Shown here one piece after another: positions 8,839 through 17,628 of a DNA stretch of 64,000 nt. Made by a program: the position numbers and the translations under genes. This stretch comes from Planctomycetota bacterium (GTDB lineage Bacteria; Planctomycetota; UBA8108; JACQVS01). The DNA is taken from positions 16,458 to 80,457 of the forward strand of contig JANQLS010000076.1 in assembly GCA_028280485.1 (NCBI GenBank). The letters run 5' to 3'. The notes beneath the pieces were generated by a model. It saw only the letters and a list, made by a program, of their open reading frames with translations. It made no database searches and had not been told where the DNA came from. Numbering within the stretch: the first letter of the stretch is position 1; each line of letters opens with the position of its first letter.

Positions 8839-9852
8839 TCAAACCTCCTCACTATCCTTCTTCTTATCTTTCTTTTTATTATTACGTTTCTTCTTTTTAC
8901 TGTTTTCTTCGCCGTCAGAATCCTTGGCTTTGTTTTTATTGCGCTTGCGCTTCTTCTTATTTTCACCTTCGCCATCAGAGTCATCGGACTTGGCTTTGTT
9001 GCGTTTGCGATTACGTTTTTTCTTGTTCTCACCTTCCGCATCGCCGTCTTTATCTTTTTTATTGGCGCCACGCTTGCGTTTAGCGGGAGCTTTTTCGGCT
9101 AATAGTTTTTCTAATTGCTTTACGGCTGCCTCGCTCATCGGGTCTGCGTTGGGAGCGAGTTTTGCTACAAGTTTTCCTTTTCGGTCGACGACGTACTTTT
9201 GGAAATTCCACTTCACGTCGCCAGCGAGTTTCTTGGCGGTTTTCTTTCCGGTGAGGAACTTATAGAGAGGATGGATACCATCACCCTTGACGACGATCTT
9301 ACTGAAGAGAGGGAAAGAGACGCCTTTGGCCTTGCAGAACTCTTGGATTTCTTTGTTTGTGCCTGGCTCTTGCTTGCCAAATTCGTTGGCGGGGAAAGCT
9401 AAGATCTCAAGGCCTTTTTCTTTGTACTTCTTGTAGAGTCTTTCAAGGGCGGTGTACTGACCGTCGGTCAAGCCGCATTGGCTGGCAACATTGACGATGA
9501 TGAGAACTTTTCCGCGGTACTTATTGAGACGTACTTCTTTGCCAGTGATATCTTTAACATTGAATCCGAGGACACTTCGGGGAGTTCGAGTGGCTTTCTT
9601 TTTACCTTCTTTGTCGCCGTCTTTTTTGTGCTCTTTGTCTCCGTCTCCGTCGCCTTTGTGTTTCTTATCGCCATCTTTTTTATGGTTGCGTTCCTTATCT
9701 CCGTCTTTTTTCTTCTTCTTGCCTTCCTTGCTATCGTTATCTTTGTGTTCTTTGTCTTTTCGATCATCGAGTGAAGCCGCGAGGCTTACGGTTGAACAAA
9801 AAACGCTGAGCGTTAATAGGATAGAGAATAATTTTTGGATGGAGATGTTCAT
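8839..9852 (-). CDS. Exported glutathione-peroxidase-like protein with lysine-rich arms
   Basis: I choose the ATG at 9852 rather than 9861: AAGGA lies nine bases before 9852 but touches 9861. The 337-residue product has a signal peptide (to about residue 25), a highly charged Lys/Asp/Gly arm (about 27-90), a complete glutathione peroxidase domain (about 92-245) and a second Lys/Arg/Asn-rich tail. The domain has NVASQCGLT with Cys (C126) in the selenocysteine position, FPANEFGKQEPG with the catalytic Gln, and the WNF segment with Trp and Asn. Bacterial Cys enzymes of this type usually use thioredoxin. The arms contain repeated KKDGDKE and SDGEGENKKKRKRN-like units; they are too basic for ordinary linkers and may bind nucleic acid, matrix polymer or metal (inference). 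Promoter unknown; a terminator follows. Confidence 0.9.
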   Translation of the reverse strand: MNISIQKLFSILLTLSVFCSTVSLAASLDDRKDKEHKDNDSKEGKKKKKDGDKERNHKKDGDKKHKGDGDGDKEHKKDGDKEGKKKATRTPRSVLGFNVKDITGKEVRLNKYRGKVLIIVNVASQCGLTDGQYTALERLYKKYKEKGLEILAFPANEFGKQEPGTNKEIQEFCKAKGVSFPLFSKIVVKGDGIHPLYKFLTGKKTAKKLAGDVKWNFQKYVVDRKGKLVAKLAPNADPMSEAAVKQLEKLLAEKAPAKRKRGANKKDKDGDAEGENKKKRNRKRNKAKSDDSDGEGENKKKRKRNKNKAKDSDGEENSKKKKRNNKKKDKKKDSEEV

Positions 9853-10082
9853 GGGAATCATTCCTTTAAGTGAACGTTTTGAGTTGACTTTGGTCCCGTT
9901 GGTTGACGATCTGATATTTTAAGGGATTGCGGAGGGAGGGAGGAGGTGAAAGCGAAGGGATTTTGGGAAATAAAGCTAATATCGATTTTTCTGCTCGTTT
10001 CACGCCTCGGGTATTCGAGCCCTTTTCGGTTGGATCGACCCCTTTCCCTCGTTGACACTTCGGGCGTGAAATAGGGCTTACT

Positions 10083-11357
10083 TTATGGACCGTTGACGAT
10101 ACGGTTCGCGCCCTGAGCGTGGTCATCGATGAGGGCGACGGGGCTGCGGTAATTACGAGGTTGCAGGTCTCTCGAAGCGAAGACGCGACGGGGTTGGAAC
10201 GCGATTCCCAACACCAGGCCCGCGGCGAGGAAGGAGGTCACTAAGCTGGACCCTCCAAAGCTCACAAAGGGCAAAGGAAGGCCCGTGATGGGAGTGATCC
10301 CCATCGTCATTCCTAAATTTTGAAATCCTTGGGCGGCGAATAAAGTTCCTATTCCACAAGCGACTAACCGAGCGAAGGGTTCTCGAGATTCCATCGCGAT
10401 GTAAAAACAACTTCCTACCAATATCAAGTAGAGCGTGAGGACTCCCATCGCGCCGATAAATCCCCACTCTTCGGCGATGATACTGAAGATGAAATCGGTC
10501 TGCCGAGCGGGGAGAAGATTGAGCTTATTCCTTTGTCCCTGGCCGTAACCTTGGCCCATGAGACCCCCCGCGCTGATCGCGGCCTTCGACTGGCGATACT
10601 GAAAAGCCGAAGTCCGAAGTTCCTCTTCATCCGCCGCCCCCAAATAAGAACTGATCCGTTTGATTTGATAGTTCTTAACGATTTTCTTGGAGAGGTCTTC
10701 CGGGAGCGAATAATGAATCAATAGCATCCCGGGAAGGAGGCACGCACCGGCGAGAATCACCGTCAGCAAATGTTTCCAACGCGCCCCCGAGATGATCAAC
10801 ATCGAGAGGAGGATCGGAGGCAGCATCAAGCTGGTGCCGAGATCGGGTTGAGCGATCACTAAAAACATGGGTCCTGCTGTCCACAGGAACGGTTTGATAA
10901 AACCCCTGAAGGAGCTTTGATCGTGACGAAACTTGAGAAAGCTGGCGAGAGTGATCACCAAGGTGATCTTCATCAGTTCACTCGGCTGAATGTTGAAGAA
11001 GCCCACTTCGATCCACCGATTCACTCCTGCCACTTGACGTAGAGTCAATAGACAAGCCAAGACTGCTAACAAGAAGAAGTAGAGAAAGTAAGACAGTCTC
11101 TCGATGCGCTGGTAATCCAGAGCCAGCATAAAAACTAAGGCTCCGATACCCACTCCGGCTTTGATGAGTTGACTCATGGCTTCTTTAGTCAGAAGCAATT
11201 GATCTTCGGCTCCGCCTGAAGTGGAATTGACAAAGACGATACCGATGACCGTCAATGCCATAATAGAAAAAGTCAACAACATCCGGATGCCCCAGTTGGG
11301 TCCGGTGAAATTGAAAAAGAACCCTTCGACTCGACTAAAGCTCAAGAGGCGGTTCAT
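10083..11357 (-). CDS. rodA: Rod shape-determining peptidoglycan polymerase RodA
   Basis: A 424-residue SEDS-family membrane protein that polymerises glycan strands from lipid II together with a class B PBP during elongation. The N-terminal stretch NWGIRMLLTFSIMALT starts the first helix. The central GVNRWIEVGFFNIQPSELMK segment and the C-terminal NLGMTMGITPITGLPLPFVSFGGSSL match the SEDS signatures; the QPSE and PFVSFGGSS parts are highly conserved. Its ATG overlaps the end of the PBP2 gene by four bases (ATGA), so the two are translationally coupled, as expected for partners. RodA is preferred over FtsW because of the mre gene order. The last 40 residues are a hydrophilic tail. Confidence 0.94.
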   Translation of the reverse strand: MNRLLSFSRVEGFFFNFTGPNWGIRMLLTFSIMALTVIGIVFVNSTSGGAEDQLLLTKEAMSQLIKAGVGIGALVFMLALDYQRIERLSYFLYFFLLAVLACLLTLRQVAGVNRWIEVGFFNIQPSELMKITLVITLASFLKFRHDQSSFRGFIKPFLWTAGPMFLVIAQPDLGTSLMLPPILLSMLIISGARWKHLLTVILAGACLLPGMLLIHYSLPEDLSKKIVKNYQIKRISSYLGAADEEELRTSAFQYRQSKAAISAGGLMGQGYGQGQRNKLNLLPARQTDFIFSIIAEEWGFIGAMGVLTLYLILVGSCFYIAMESREPFARLVACGIGTLFAAQGFQNLGMTMGITPITGLPLPFVSFGGSSLVTSFLAAGLVLGIAFQPRRVFASRDLQPRNYRSPVALIDDHAQGANRIVNGP

Positions 11358-13783
11358 AGTCTGGCCTCCTTCAGTTGAATCGAGTTTGTGGTTGGATCGG
11401 GGATCAGCAAGCCTACTTTTTCACCCGGACGCAGATAGAGTTCAGGATCTTTCTCGGCGAAGTATTGAAGGATTTTTTCGATGATGGGGGCCGTCGCGTC
11501 GCCTCCTCCGTTCGGAGTGAGCTCAAATCTGACGATAAAAGCAATTCGAGGCTTATCCAATGGAGCGAAGCCTCCGCCCCAGGAATGATAGAGCTTGTTG
11601 TTGGCTGCATCGCGTCTTGCTGTTTGGGCTGTTCCTGTTTTGAGTGCCACCCAGTAATCACTGATTGTTAGTTTGTTGGCTGTTCCTCTGGGTAACCTTG
11701 CCGCTGCTTCCATTCCCTTACGCAAGGGAGGGAATGGATTGAAACGTGTATTTATAGTTTCAGGAGGTAAAGGCTCTACTAAATAGGGAAAGGGTACTTT
11801 TCCATTGAGCGCGATCGCAGCTAGTGATCTCAAGGCTTGGAGAGGCGAAGCCTCGACATAAACCTGCCCGATGGTGTAGTGAAGGATCTTCGGAAACCGG
11901 CGACCTAAATGACGATCTAATTTTCCTTTTCGACTCGTTTCAGCTCGAAGTGGGCGTCGTTCGATTTGAAGTTTTCTAGGAGTGTCTAAATCGAGGTAAA
12001 CGGGTCGGCCATAACCCAATTTTCTTCCCCAGTCCCACAAGTGACTCGGGCCTAAACGAGAACGGCCGAGTTCATAGAAGTAGGTGTTACAAGAATACCT
12101 GATGGCTTCAACTAAGTTGAGGTCTGGGCGGGAGTGGTTGTGTTGGTGTTGGGAGTTACACTTAAACTTTCCTTCCCACCGTTCATTATCAAATACGTAT
12201 CGACATTCGTAACGCTCGTGCGCCTGGAGGGGAAGTTGGGGCCATGCTTGCCCAGGTTTTGTGCCGCCCCCGATTCTCACTCCGGATTCCATCGCCGCCA
12301 TCGCGACGATCAATTTGAACATACTCCCCGGATTGAGGTAGGCATCAGTGGGGCGGTTGAACAAACTCACCTCGGGGTTTTCGCCACGGATCGCTTGGAG
12401 TAAATACTCTTGATCATGGCTAAAGGATTCCGAATTAAAACTGGGATAACCCACACACGCCAGCAATCCGCCGGGAGTTTTTTTATCGGGGCCATTCCCT
12501 AAATCCATGATGATGGCACTGCCCCCTTTACCGTTACCCATGTGACGAACTTGTTGCTTCAGCTCTTCGTGGAGTTTGCGTTGAAGTTGGAGGTCGAGGG
12601 TGGTTTGAATCGACTTGCCATCGATAGGTTGGATCGGTTGGTCGACCAGCGGGATCCAACGTTGAAGTGCATCTTGATAATCCGCCCGTAAACCGGGGAT
12701 TCCTCTTAGTTCATCTTCGTACGCTTGTTCTAAGCCTCGCCGGCCGAGGAGGTCTTTACCGAAGTAAGCCTTCTGCCGTTGTTGGGTGAAACCATCGAAA
12801 TAAGCCTTCTTATTTTTCGTGGGGAAATCGAGAAGGCGCCCTTCATTTTTTAATATTTTCAGCTCTTCTTCGTTCACTCCGGCTAAATAATTTCCTAAGT
12901 AACCCGTAATCAAACCCGTGTATTCACCGTGGGGGTAAATTCGTCGGCTTCTTGATTCGACGGTAAGTCCGGGGAATCGATCTGGGTGGTAAAGCACTCG
13001 AGTTACCGCTTCCGGAGTTATATCTCGCACGAGTAGACGTTCAATTTCTCTGAAGCGAGAACGCTCATAGCGGTTGGGAGGCGAATCACCTTGGAGAAGT
13101 TCTTTGAGTTTCGTGGAAGCTCCGTGGACGCGTTCCAGCATCTCTTCATAGATTCCACAATTCATATCCGCTAGTTCGAGTAAGCTGAGCTCTGGTGCTA
13201 AAAAGGCTCTCGGGTCGATAAAGACTGAACCGATTTCTTTATTTTCACTGGGAATGAACTCATGCCCTTGATCTTTAAGTGACTTTCTTAAACCGTATTT
13301 AAGCCTTCTCCAATTTTTAGTTTCGATATTTGAAAGCCATTCTTTTCTTCGTTGCTCAAATGGTAAATCTAAAATATTGCGTTTGTAACTACGCAGGCTA
13401 TGGCTGTTTGAAATGATGGGTTGGAATTGATTTTCCAATGTGGAGCAACTGCACATGTCTAACGGACCCGGTCGGGGAACTTCTGTGCAAAGTTCGTCAC
13501 TGAGAACACGCTGGAATTCAGCTAGGTAGAGTTCGCGTTTGAAAAAACTCTCCAGTGTGAAAAACAGATCAAACTCCGTTTTATTTCCAGCTAAGAGAAC
13601 GCCATTGCGATCGTAGATTTCCCCTCTTTGTGCGGGTAAAGCTTTAAGCGTAGATTTTTCAAAAACATCGACCTCACTGTTTTTTTCGGGAAATAAAATC
13701 TGAAGGTCTAAGAGGCGCCCGATGATGACGAAGTAAGGAATGATGGTCAGTGTGATGAGGATTCTTAATCGTTTTCTAACCAC
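11354..13783 (-). CDS. mrdA: Penicillin-binding protein 2 (elongation transpeptidase)
   Basis: An 809-residue class B PBP, clearly longer than the usual 600-650. One N-terminal membrane helix (about residues 5-25) is followed by the pedestal (ALPAQRGEIYDRNG) and the transpeptidase domain with SMFK (S487), SCN (S564) and KTG (K715). Extra length comes mainly from an insertion after the first pedestal motif (about 95-240) with the pairs CSC and NCG. A Cys/His cluster before SCN (YECRY ... FKCNSQHQHNH) resembles the zinc site described in E. coli PBP2. The start is GTG at 13783 with GGAGGTG six bases upstream, four bases after the mreD stop. It works with RodA, MreC and MreD in lateral wall synthesis. 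Confidence 0.94.
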   Translation of the reverse strand: MVRKRLRILITLTIIPYFVIIGRLLDLQILFPEKNSEVDVFEKSTLKALPAQRGEIYDRNGVLLAGNKTEFDLFFTLESFFKRELYLAEFQRVLSDELCTEVPRPGPLDMCSCSTLENQFQPIISNSHSLRSYKRNILDLPFEQRRKEWLSNIETKNWRRLKYGLRKSLKDQGHEFIPSENKEIGSVFIDPRAFLAPELSLLELADMNCGIYEEMLERVHGASTKLKELLQGDSPPNRYERSRFREIERLLVRDITPEAVTRVLYHPDRFPGLTVESRSRRIYPHGEYTGLITGYLGNYLAGVNEEELKILKNEGRLLDFPTKNKKAYFDGFTQQRQKAYFGKDLLGRRGLEQAYEDELRGIPGLRADYQDALQRWIPLVDQPIQPIDGKSIQTTLDLQLQRKLHEELKQQVRHMGNGKGGSAIIMDLGNGPDKKTPGGLLACVGYPSFNSESFSHDQEYLLQAIRGENPEVSLFNRPTDAYLNPGSMFKLIVAMAAMESGVRIGGGTKPGQAWPQLPLQAHERYECRYVFDNERWEGKFKCNSQHQHNHSRPDLNLVEAIRYSCNTYFYELGRSRLGPSHLWDWGRKLGYGRPVYLDLDTPRKLQIERRPLRAETSRKGKLDRHLGRRFPKILHYTIGQVYVEASPLQALRSLAAIALNGKVPFPYLVEPLPPETINTRFNPFPPLRKGMEAAARLPRGTANKLTISDYWVALKTGTAQTARRDAANNKLYHSWGGGFAPLDKPRIAFIVRFELTPNGGGDATAPIIEKILQYFAEKDPELYLRPGEKVGLLIPDPTTNSIQLKEARL

Positions 13784-13787
13784 CGGT

Positions 13788-14312
13788 TCACCTCCAAAGT
13801 CGGTTCGAGGGTTCGGGGTCCCAACCTAAGGTCAGTCGGAAACGATCTAAAATGGAGTGAACGATGAAGGCGAGGGCTGTCGTGTAGAGTGCAGAGAGAG
13901 TTGGTGTCAACAGTTCGACGGACTGCCATGAAAATTGATTCATCGACAGAGCTTTCCAAGGGAAGGCTTGCAAGCTGAAACTGAGGATGAGGATGGGCAG
14001 AAGAATCCAACACCTCAAGAGGGAATGTTCGACGATAAACCAACCTTTAATTCTTCCCGCCAAGTAAATGGCAGGAAGTAAGCCGGTAAGAAGAAGACCG
14101 ATTGAATTCAAACTGACGAAGCTCAAGGCGAAGGCAAAAGTTGTAGATAAGACTAAGAGCGAGAATGTGGGCCAAAACCACGCTAAGTATAAAAATGCGA
14201 TCAAGATAAAATTGGTGTGCACCTTGTCGAAGGCGTACCACGGGCCTACCACGGCATCAAATACCGCAGCGAGAACGATCAAAAATAGAGCTGAATCGAT
14301 CCTTGGCATCAT
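13788..14312 (-). CDS. mreD: Rod shape-determining membrane protein MreD
   Basis: A 174-residue, strongly hydrophobic protein with about five predicted membrane segments, the size and profile of MreD, which links MreC to the elongation machinery. Sequence identity to known MreD proteins is low, as always in this family, so the call leans on position: it lies between mreC and the PBP2 gene. Its tandem ATG-ATG start at 14312 overlaps the mreC stop by four bases, giving translational coupling. Near the N-terminus, DAVVGPWYAFDKVHTNFILI has the look of MreD helix 1-2. No other role fits. Confidence 0.85.
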   Translation of the reverse strand: MMPRIDSALFLIVLAAVFDAVVGPWYAFDKVHTNFILIAFLYLAWFWPTFSLLVLSTTFAFALSFVSLNSIGLLLTGLLPAIYLAGRIKGWFIVEHSLLRCWILLPILILSFSLQAFPWKALSMNQFSWQSVELLTPTLSALYTTALAFIVHSILDRFRLTLGWDPEPSNRLWR

Positions 14313-15136
14313 GGATTTGTTGATTCTTGGCCGAGTAGGTTTTCGGTTGCACTCAAGGCCCGGGCGGTGGTCACTTGGCGATCGACGAGAACGACTAAGT
14401 CGGATAAACCATTGGCTGAGCTTTCAGCGCGCACTTGGAACTTCGAAGGTTCACCGGGTCTTTGCGAAGGGACGAGTTTCCCGATGAGTAAATCCCGGGG
14501 GTAAATTCCATCTCCGCCGTCAGTAAAGATTTGAAGACCCTCATAAAGGGGAATACTCGCACTTAAGAGGTCGAGGTCTAAGAGGGGGCGATTGTCGTTG
14601 GGATCGACCATCCCCGTACCTTTCAGAATGCCCCAAGCGCCTCGATGAACCGAATTTTCGGTTTGAGTGGCGAACTTAAATCGCACGACGAACTGTTGAT
14701 CAAGGAGGCTTTGAACTAAGGCGATGGCGGGCTTGGGGAACGACTTTTGAACCCGTCCAACTAAGGCTCCTCGCGATACCACCGCGAAGTTTTTTTCTAA
14801 GGGGAGGTCACTTTGAGAAGCGATCCAAAATGCATTTCGGTAAGCGGAGGTGTCTCCAACCGGAAGAGCTCTTACAGATCGAGGGGAGTAAAAGGAGTCC
14901 CAGCTCGTGATCAGTTGGCGATCTTGAGCGATGGTATTCAATTGTTGGCGAAGGAGGGCATTTTCTTGTTCTAAGCTCTCTAATCGGGCGAGAGTTGGAG
15001 CCGAAATCTCTTTTCGAACACGTTTGAATTGAATCTCTTCGTAGATGATTCGAGCTGAAGGAGGTGCGATCAGGCAGATGACTAAGAAAAAGAAAGCACC
15101 GTCCGATACTGATTTTCGTTTTCTTCGTCTTACCAT
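14309..15136 (-). CDS. mreC: Rod shape-determining protein MreC
   Basis: A 275-residue protein with a short basic N-terminus, one membrane helix (about residues 12-32), a coiled coil (about 40-70, LARLESLEQENALLRQQL) and the beta-rich MreC domain (ALVGRVQKSFPKPAIALVQSLLDQQF and GIYPRDLLIGKL are recognisable). MreC lies in the periplasm and scaffolds PBP2 and RodA. The gene is leftward, in the order mreB-mreC-mreD-mrdA-rodA. A 176-base gap to mreB contains repeat R1 copy A, which is unusual inside an mre operon and may separate expression of mreB from the rest. Confidence 0.93.
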   Translation of the reverse strand: MVRRRKRKSVSDGAFFFLVICLIAPPSARIIYEEIQFKRVRKEISAPTLARLESLEQENALLRQQLNTIAQDRQLITSWDSFYSPRSVRALPVGDTSAYRNAFWIASQSDLPLEKNFAVVSRGALVGRVQKSFPKPAIALVQSLLDQQFVVRFKFATQTENSVHRGAWGILKGTGMVDPNDNRPLLDLDLLSASIPLYEGLQIFTDGGDGIYPRDLLIGKLVPSQRPGEPSKFQVRAESSANGLSDLVVLVDRQVTTARALSATENLLGQESTNP

Positions 15137-15153
15137 GCTTCTGTCATTCGACT

Positions 15154-15306
15154 GTTTAGTTTGTTTCCCATCGAGAACTAAGCCGAGTTGTTCTCAACTC
15201 GGCCGCGAGTGTTGACTCCTAGAGTCAATGCTCAGCGGAGTGAAGGCAAATCAATGATTTGCCGAAACGGTAGAAACAAGCTCCGAAGGAGCTTTGTTTC
15301 TACTTA
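15154..15306. repeat. R1 structured repeat, copy A (between mreB and mreC)
   Basis: Four consecutive hairpins: GCCGAGTTG/CAACTCGGC; a second stem around 15209-15232; GGCAAATC/GATTTGCC (loop AAT); and TAGAAACA-AGCTCC/GGAGCT-TTGTTTCTA around a GAA loop. The same order occurs at 21636-21800 and 63834-63998, with different stem sequences that still pair. The outer ends of this copy are diverged and no longer match as inverted repeats. Confidence 0.85.
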
Positions 15307-15312
15307 AAAGAT

Positions 15313-16365
15313 CTAGAGGTCGTCTTCTCCACTCTGAAGATGCTCTTTAAATTCGTCTAAGTTTTCTAAGAGCATTCCGATGCCCCGAGCTACTGCAGTG
15401 AGCGGGTCATCAGCGAAGTGAGTCGGGAGTCCGGTCTCTTGGCGAATCAATCGATCAAGACCTCGTAACAAAACTCCGCCTCCACAGAGAGTCATACCTC
15501 GCTTTAAGAGATCAGCGGAGAGTTCGGGCCCGGTTCGTTCTAAGATATTTCGAATGCGATCGATGATTTGGTAGATCGGTACTCTCAGGGCATCCCGAAT
15601 CTCAACCGAATTCACGGTGACGGAGCGAGGTAAGCCGGCGATGGCATCTCTTCCGTAGACTTCGATTGAAAGTTCTTCTTTAAGAGGGATGGCTGAACCG
15701 ATTTGTACTTTAATTTGTTCCGCCGTGTTCTCTCCGATGAGGATGTTGTAGTTCTTTTTCATATGGTTGAGGATCGCCTCATCCATGGCGTTCCCCGCAA
15801 CCTTGAAGCTGGTGGAGACGACGATATCGGCTAATGAGATCACTGCGATTTCGGTGGTTCCCCCGCCGATATCGATGACCATGTGGCCACAGGCGGTGTG
15901 AATGGGAAGGCCCGATCCTAAACCGGCTGCTCGAGGTTCTTCGATGAGATAAACCTCGCGAGCACCAGCGCGCTGAGCGGAGTGGATCACGGTGAGTCGT
16001 TCGACATCCGTAGCGTCCGAAGGGATCGACAAGAGAAGGCGGGGGCTGAACCAGCGTTGACGGTTATGAACTCGACGAATGAAGTACGCTAACATCGCTT
16101 CTGTCATTTCACAGTTGGCGATGATCCCGTCTTTCAGGGGGCGGATGGCTTCGATGGATCCGGGGGTGCGGCCGTACATGTCTTTGGCGGTTTGGCCGAT
16201 GGCGTCACCTTCTAAGAGAACGTTTCTCGTTCCCTTCTTGACGGCGACGACTGAAGGCTCTTCGATCAGGATGCCACGACCTTGTACACAAACCAACGAA
16301 TTGGTTGTGCCTAAATCGACACCCATATCGGTTGAGAACAAGCCGACGACCTTAGAAAAAACCAT
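15313..16365 (-). CDS. mreB: Rod shape-determining protein MreB (actin homologue)
   Basis: A 350-residue actin-like ATPase, normal MreB length. Phosphate-1 motif MGVDLGTTNSLV (about residues 14-25), the GGGTTE phosphate-2 loop and the later LCGGGVLLRGLDRL segment identify it; IRPLKDGIIANCEMTEAML is typical MreB. It forms membrane filaments that guide elongation-specific wall synthesis. The amphipathic N-terminus (MVFSKVVGLFS) could be the membrane anchor. First gene of the leftward mre cluster; the promoter must lie in 16366-16660. MreB is not found in all planctomycetes, so its presence with the complete set is useful for placing the organism. Confidence 0.97.
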   Translation of the reverse strand: MVFSKVVGLFSTDMGVDLGTTNSLVCVQGRGILIEEPSVVAVKKGTRNVLLEGDAIGQTAKDMYGRTPGSIEAIRPLKDGIIANCEMTEAMLAYFIRRVHNRQRWFSPRLLLSIPSDATDVERLTVIHSAQRAGAREVYLIEEPRAAGLGSGLPIHTACGHMVIDIGGGTTEIAVISLADIVVSTSFKVAGNAMDEAILNHMKKNYNILIGENTAEQIKVQIGSAIPLKEELSIEVYGRDAIAGLPRSVTVNSVEIRDALRVPIYQIIDRIRNILERTGPELSADLLKRGMTLCGGGVLLRGLDRLIRQETGLPTHFADDPLTAVARGIGMLLENLDEFKEHLQSGEDDL

Positions 16366-16661
16366 AACCTCAATTCACTTCTTTAGTGCCATCGCGGATT
16401 TGAATTCATAGAGACAGCGGATATCAATTGAGTCGCTTTGATTTCTTAGAGCTCTCGATTGATTTGAAATTCTAAATCGGGATGGTGTATCCATCTCTCT
16501 GTCACTTGCCTCTTCCCCATATGTTGATTGAGTGAGTTCTCAAGCTGAGATAATTAGGAATGCTGCTTGAGAGGGGGAGAGGTCTTCAGTTTCTCTTGGC
16601 CCTGATTTTAGCTTGAATTGAGCCTGAGAGGTACTGATTAGTCGGGAAAAGTAATTAAAAG
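16366..16661. other. mreB upstream region, no gene seen
   Basis: No supported reading frame. The stretch must contain the mreB promoter and leader; I could not pick a convincing -35/-10 pair. The rest of the gap up to 17137 is filled by repeat R2 copy 1 and a terminator. Confidence 0.5.
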
Positions 16662-17006
16662 GTAGTCGGCTCAGCCCCTGAGCCGAATTAACAATGGGAT
16701 TTAATTTATAATGGGTAGGAACAGAGAGAAGAGTCGCTCCTTAAATCTTAAAGGCGGAACGACCTTTCAAATACCGGCTCACAGGGAGGTTGTGAATTTT
16801 TAGATTCCTATGAATTAAGCGCCAATATTAATAAGCCCGGAGCGTAAGCGACGGGACAATGCTAAAGTATTTCGTGGGTGGGAATTAAATGCCTGAGTTA
16901 TCCCTAAGGATGTGCCGATGAGGATTCAGTGCGATGACGGATCCCGTCGCTTACGCTCCGGGCTTACTAATGGATATCGAATAAATTCAAAGCCTCAGGG
17001 TGAGCC
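16662..17006 (-). repeat. R2 nested palindrome, copy 1
   Basis: Reverse orientation relative to the copies at 35191 and 42606. One outer end begins GTAGTCGGCTCA; the other has decayed after GTGAGCC. The inner arms 16832-16856 and 16942-16966 (25 bases, core GGAGCGTAAGCGACGGGA) are perfect complements. Confidence 0.85.
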
Positions 17007-17022
17007 ACCCCCATAAAAAATG

Positions 17023-17064
17023 AAAGGCTCATGAAAACAAGATCATTTGTTTTCATGAGCCTTT
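17023..17064 (-). terminator. Strong hairpin terminator
   Basis: An 18-bp perfect stem (AAAGGCTCATGAAAACAA with its complement) and a six-base loop. It lies 74 bases past the stop of the acidic membrane protein gene. The stem ends in an A-run on one side and TTT on the other. Confidence 0.8.
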
Positions 17065-17137
17065 GGGCTTTGATATTTGAGCGCTCAGTAGGATTGGGAA
17101 CGCCGAGACGCTCTATCGTTTCGAAGAAGTTTGAGGA

Positions 17138-17518
17138 TTAAGGTTCTTCGCCTTCTTCCTCTTCTGAAGTTTCTTCCTCGGTGGTTTCTTCTTCAGTCGT
17201 GTCTTCTTCATCGTCAAATTCGAGATCGTCTCCTTCATCGTCGGATTCGCCTTCACCTTCTTCTTCTTCAGAAGGGGCGAATTCGGGGAACTCGTCTCGG
17301 ATATCACTGATGGCGGCTTTGGCTTTATTTCTGAAATCTTTAGCGTCATCCCCGGCAAGTTTGACGGGATCTTCGTTCTTACCGGCGTCTGATTCGCGCA
17401 TTTCTCCGATATTGTAAAGACCGAAGAAAATAGCTAAGAGCAGGAAGATCGTGGAGATAAAGACACAGGATGTAGCCATCGGGCTCGATGCGGAGCGCTC
17501 CAAGTTGCTGCTATCCAT
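17138..17518 (-). CDS. Small membrane protein with acidic tail
   Basis: 126 residues: a short N-terminus, one membrane helix (about 17-37, CVFISTIFLLLAIFFGLYNI), a mixed linker, then about 45 residues almost entirely Glu, Asp, Ser and Thr, with tandem TEEE units. No enzyme motif. It follows the coiled-coil gene 17629-18477 on the same strand with a 110-base gap, so the two may be co-transcribed, and a strong terminator follows. The acidic tail is probably disordered and could bind calcium or basic proteins (inference). A planctomycete-restricted family is likely but was not checked. Reverse-strand frames here are low-complexity shadows. Confidence 0.75.
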   Translation of the reverse strand: MDSSNLERSASSPMATSCVFISTIFLLLAIFFGLYNIGEMRESDAGKNEDPVKLAGDDAKDFRNKAKAAISDIRDEFPEFAPSEEEEGEGESDDEGDDLEFDDEEDTTEEETTEEETSEEEEGEEP

Positions 17519-17628
17519 TTTTGTTTACCTTAATTACTTAACTTTAGATTTCGCTTCTTAGCGCCTCGGTTTCCGAGGATTTCAAAAGCGTTGGTTCACC
17601 GTACTACGCGTTGCTTGAGGGCAAGCGA

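Noticed and set aside
8829..9083. Rightward Phe/Ser/Tyr-rich frames over the peroxidase gene
   Set aside because: Shadows of the Lys/Asp-rich arms on the opposite strand; no ribosome binding site or family.
16832..16966. R2 arms as a CRISPR repeat pair
   Set aside because: Arms are inverted, not direct; only one spacer-like interval; no array or cas gene.
17181..17417. Ser-rich rightward frame opposite the acidic membrane protein
   Set aside because: The reverse complement of Glu/Asp codons gives Ser-rich translation; no independent support.
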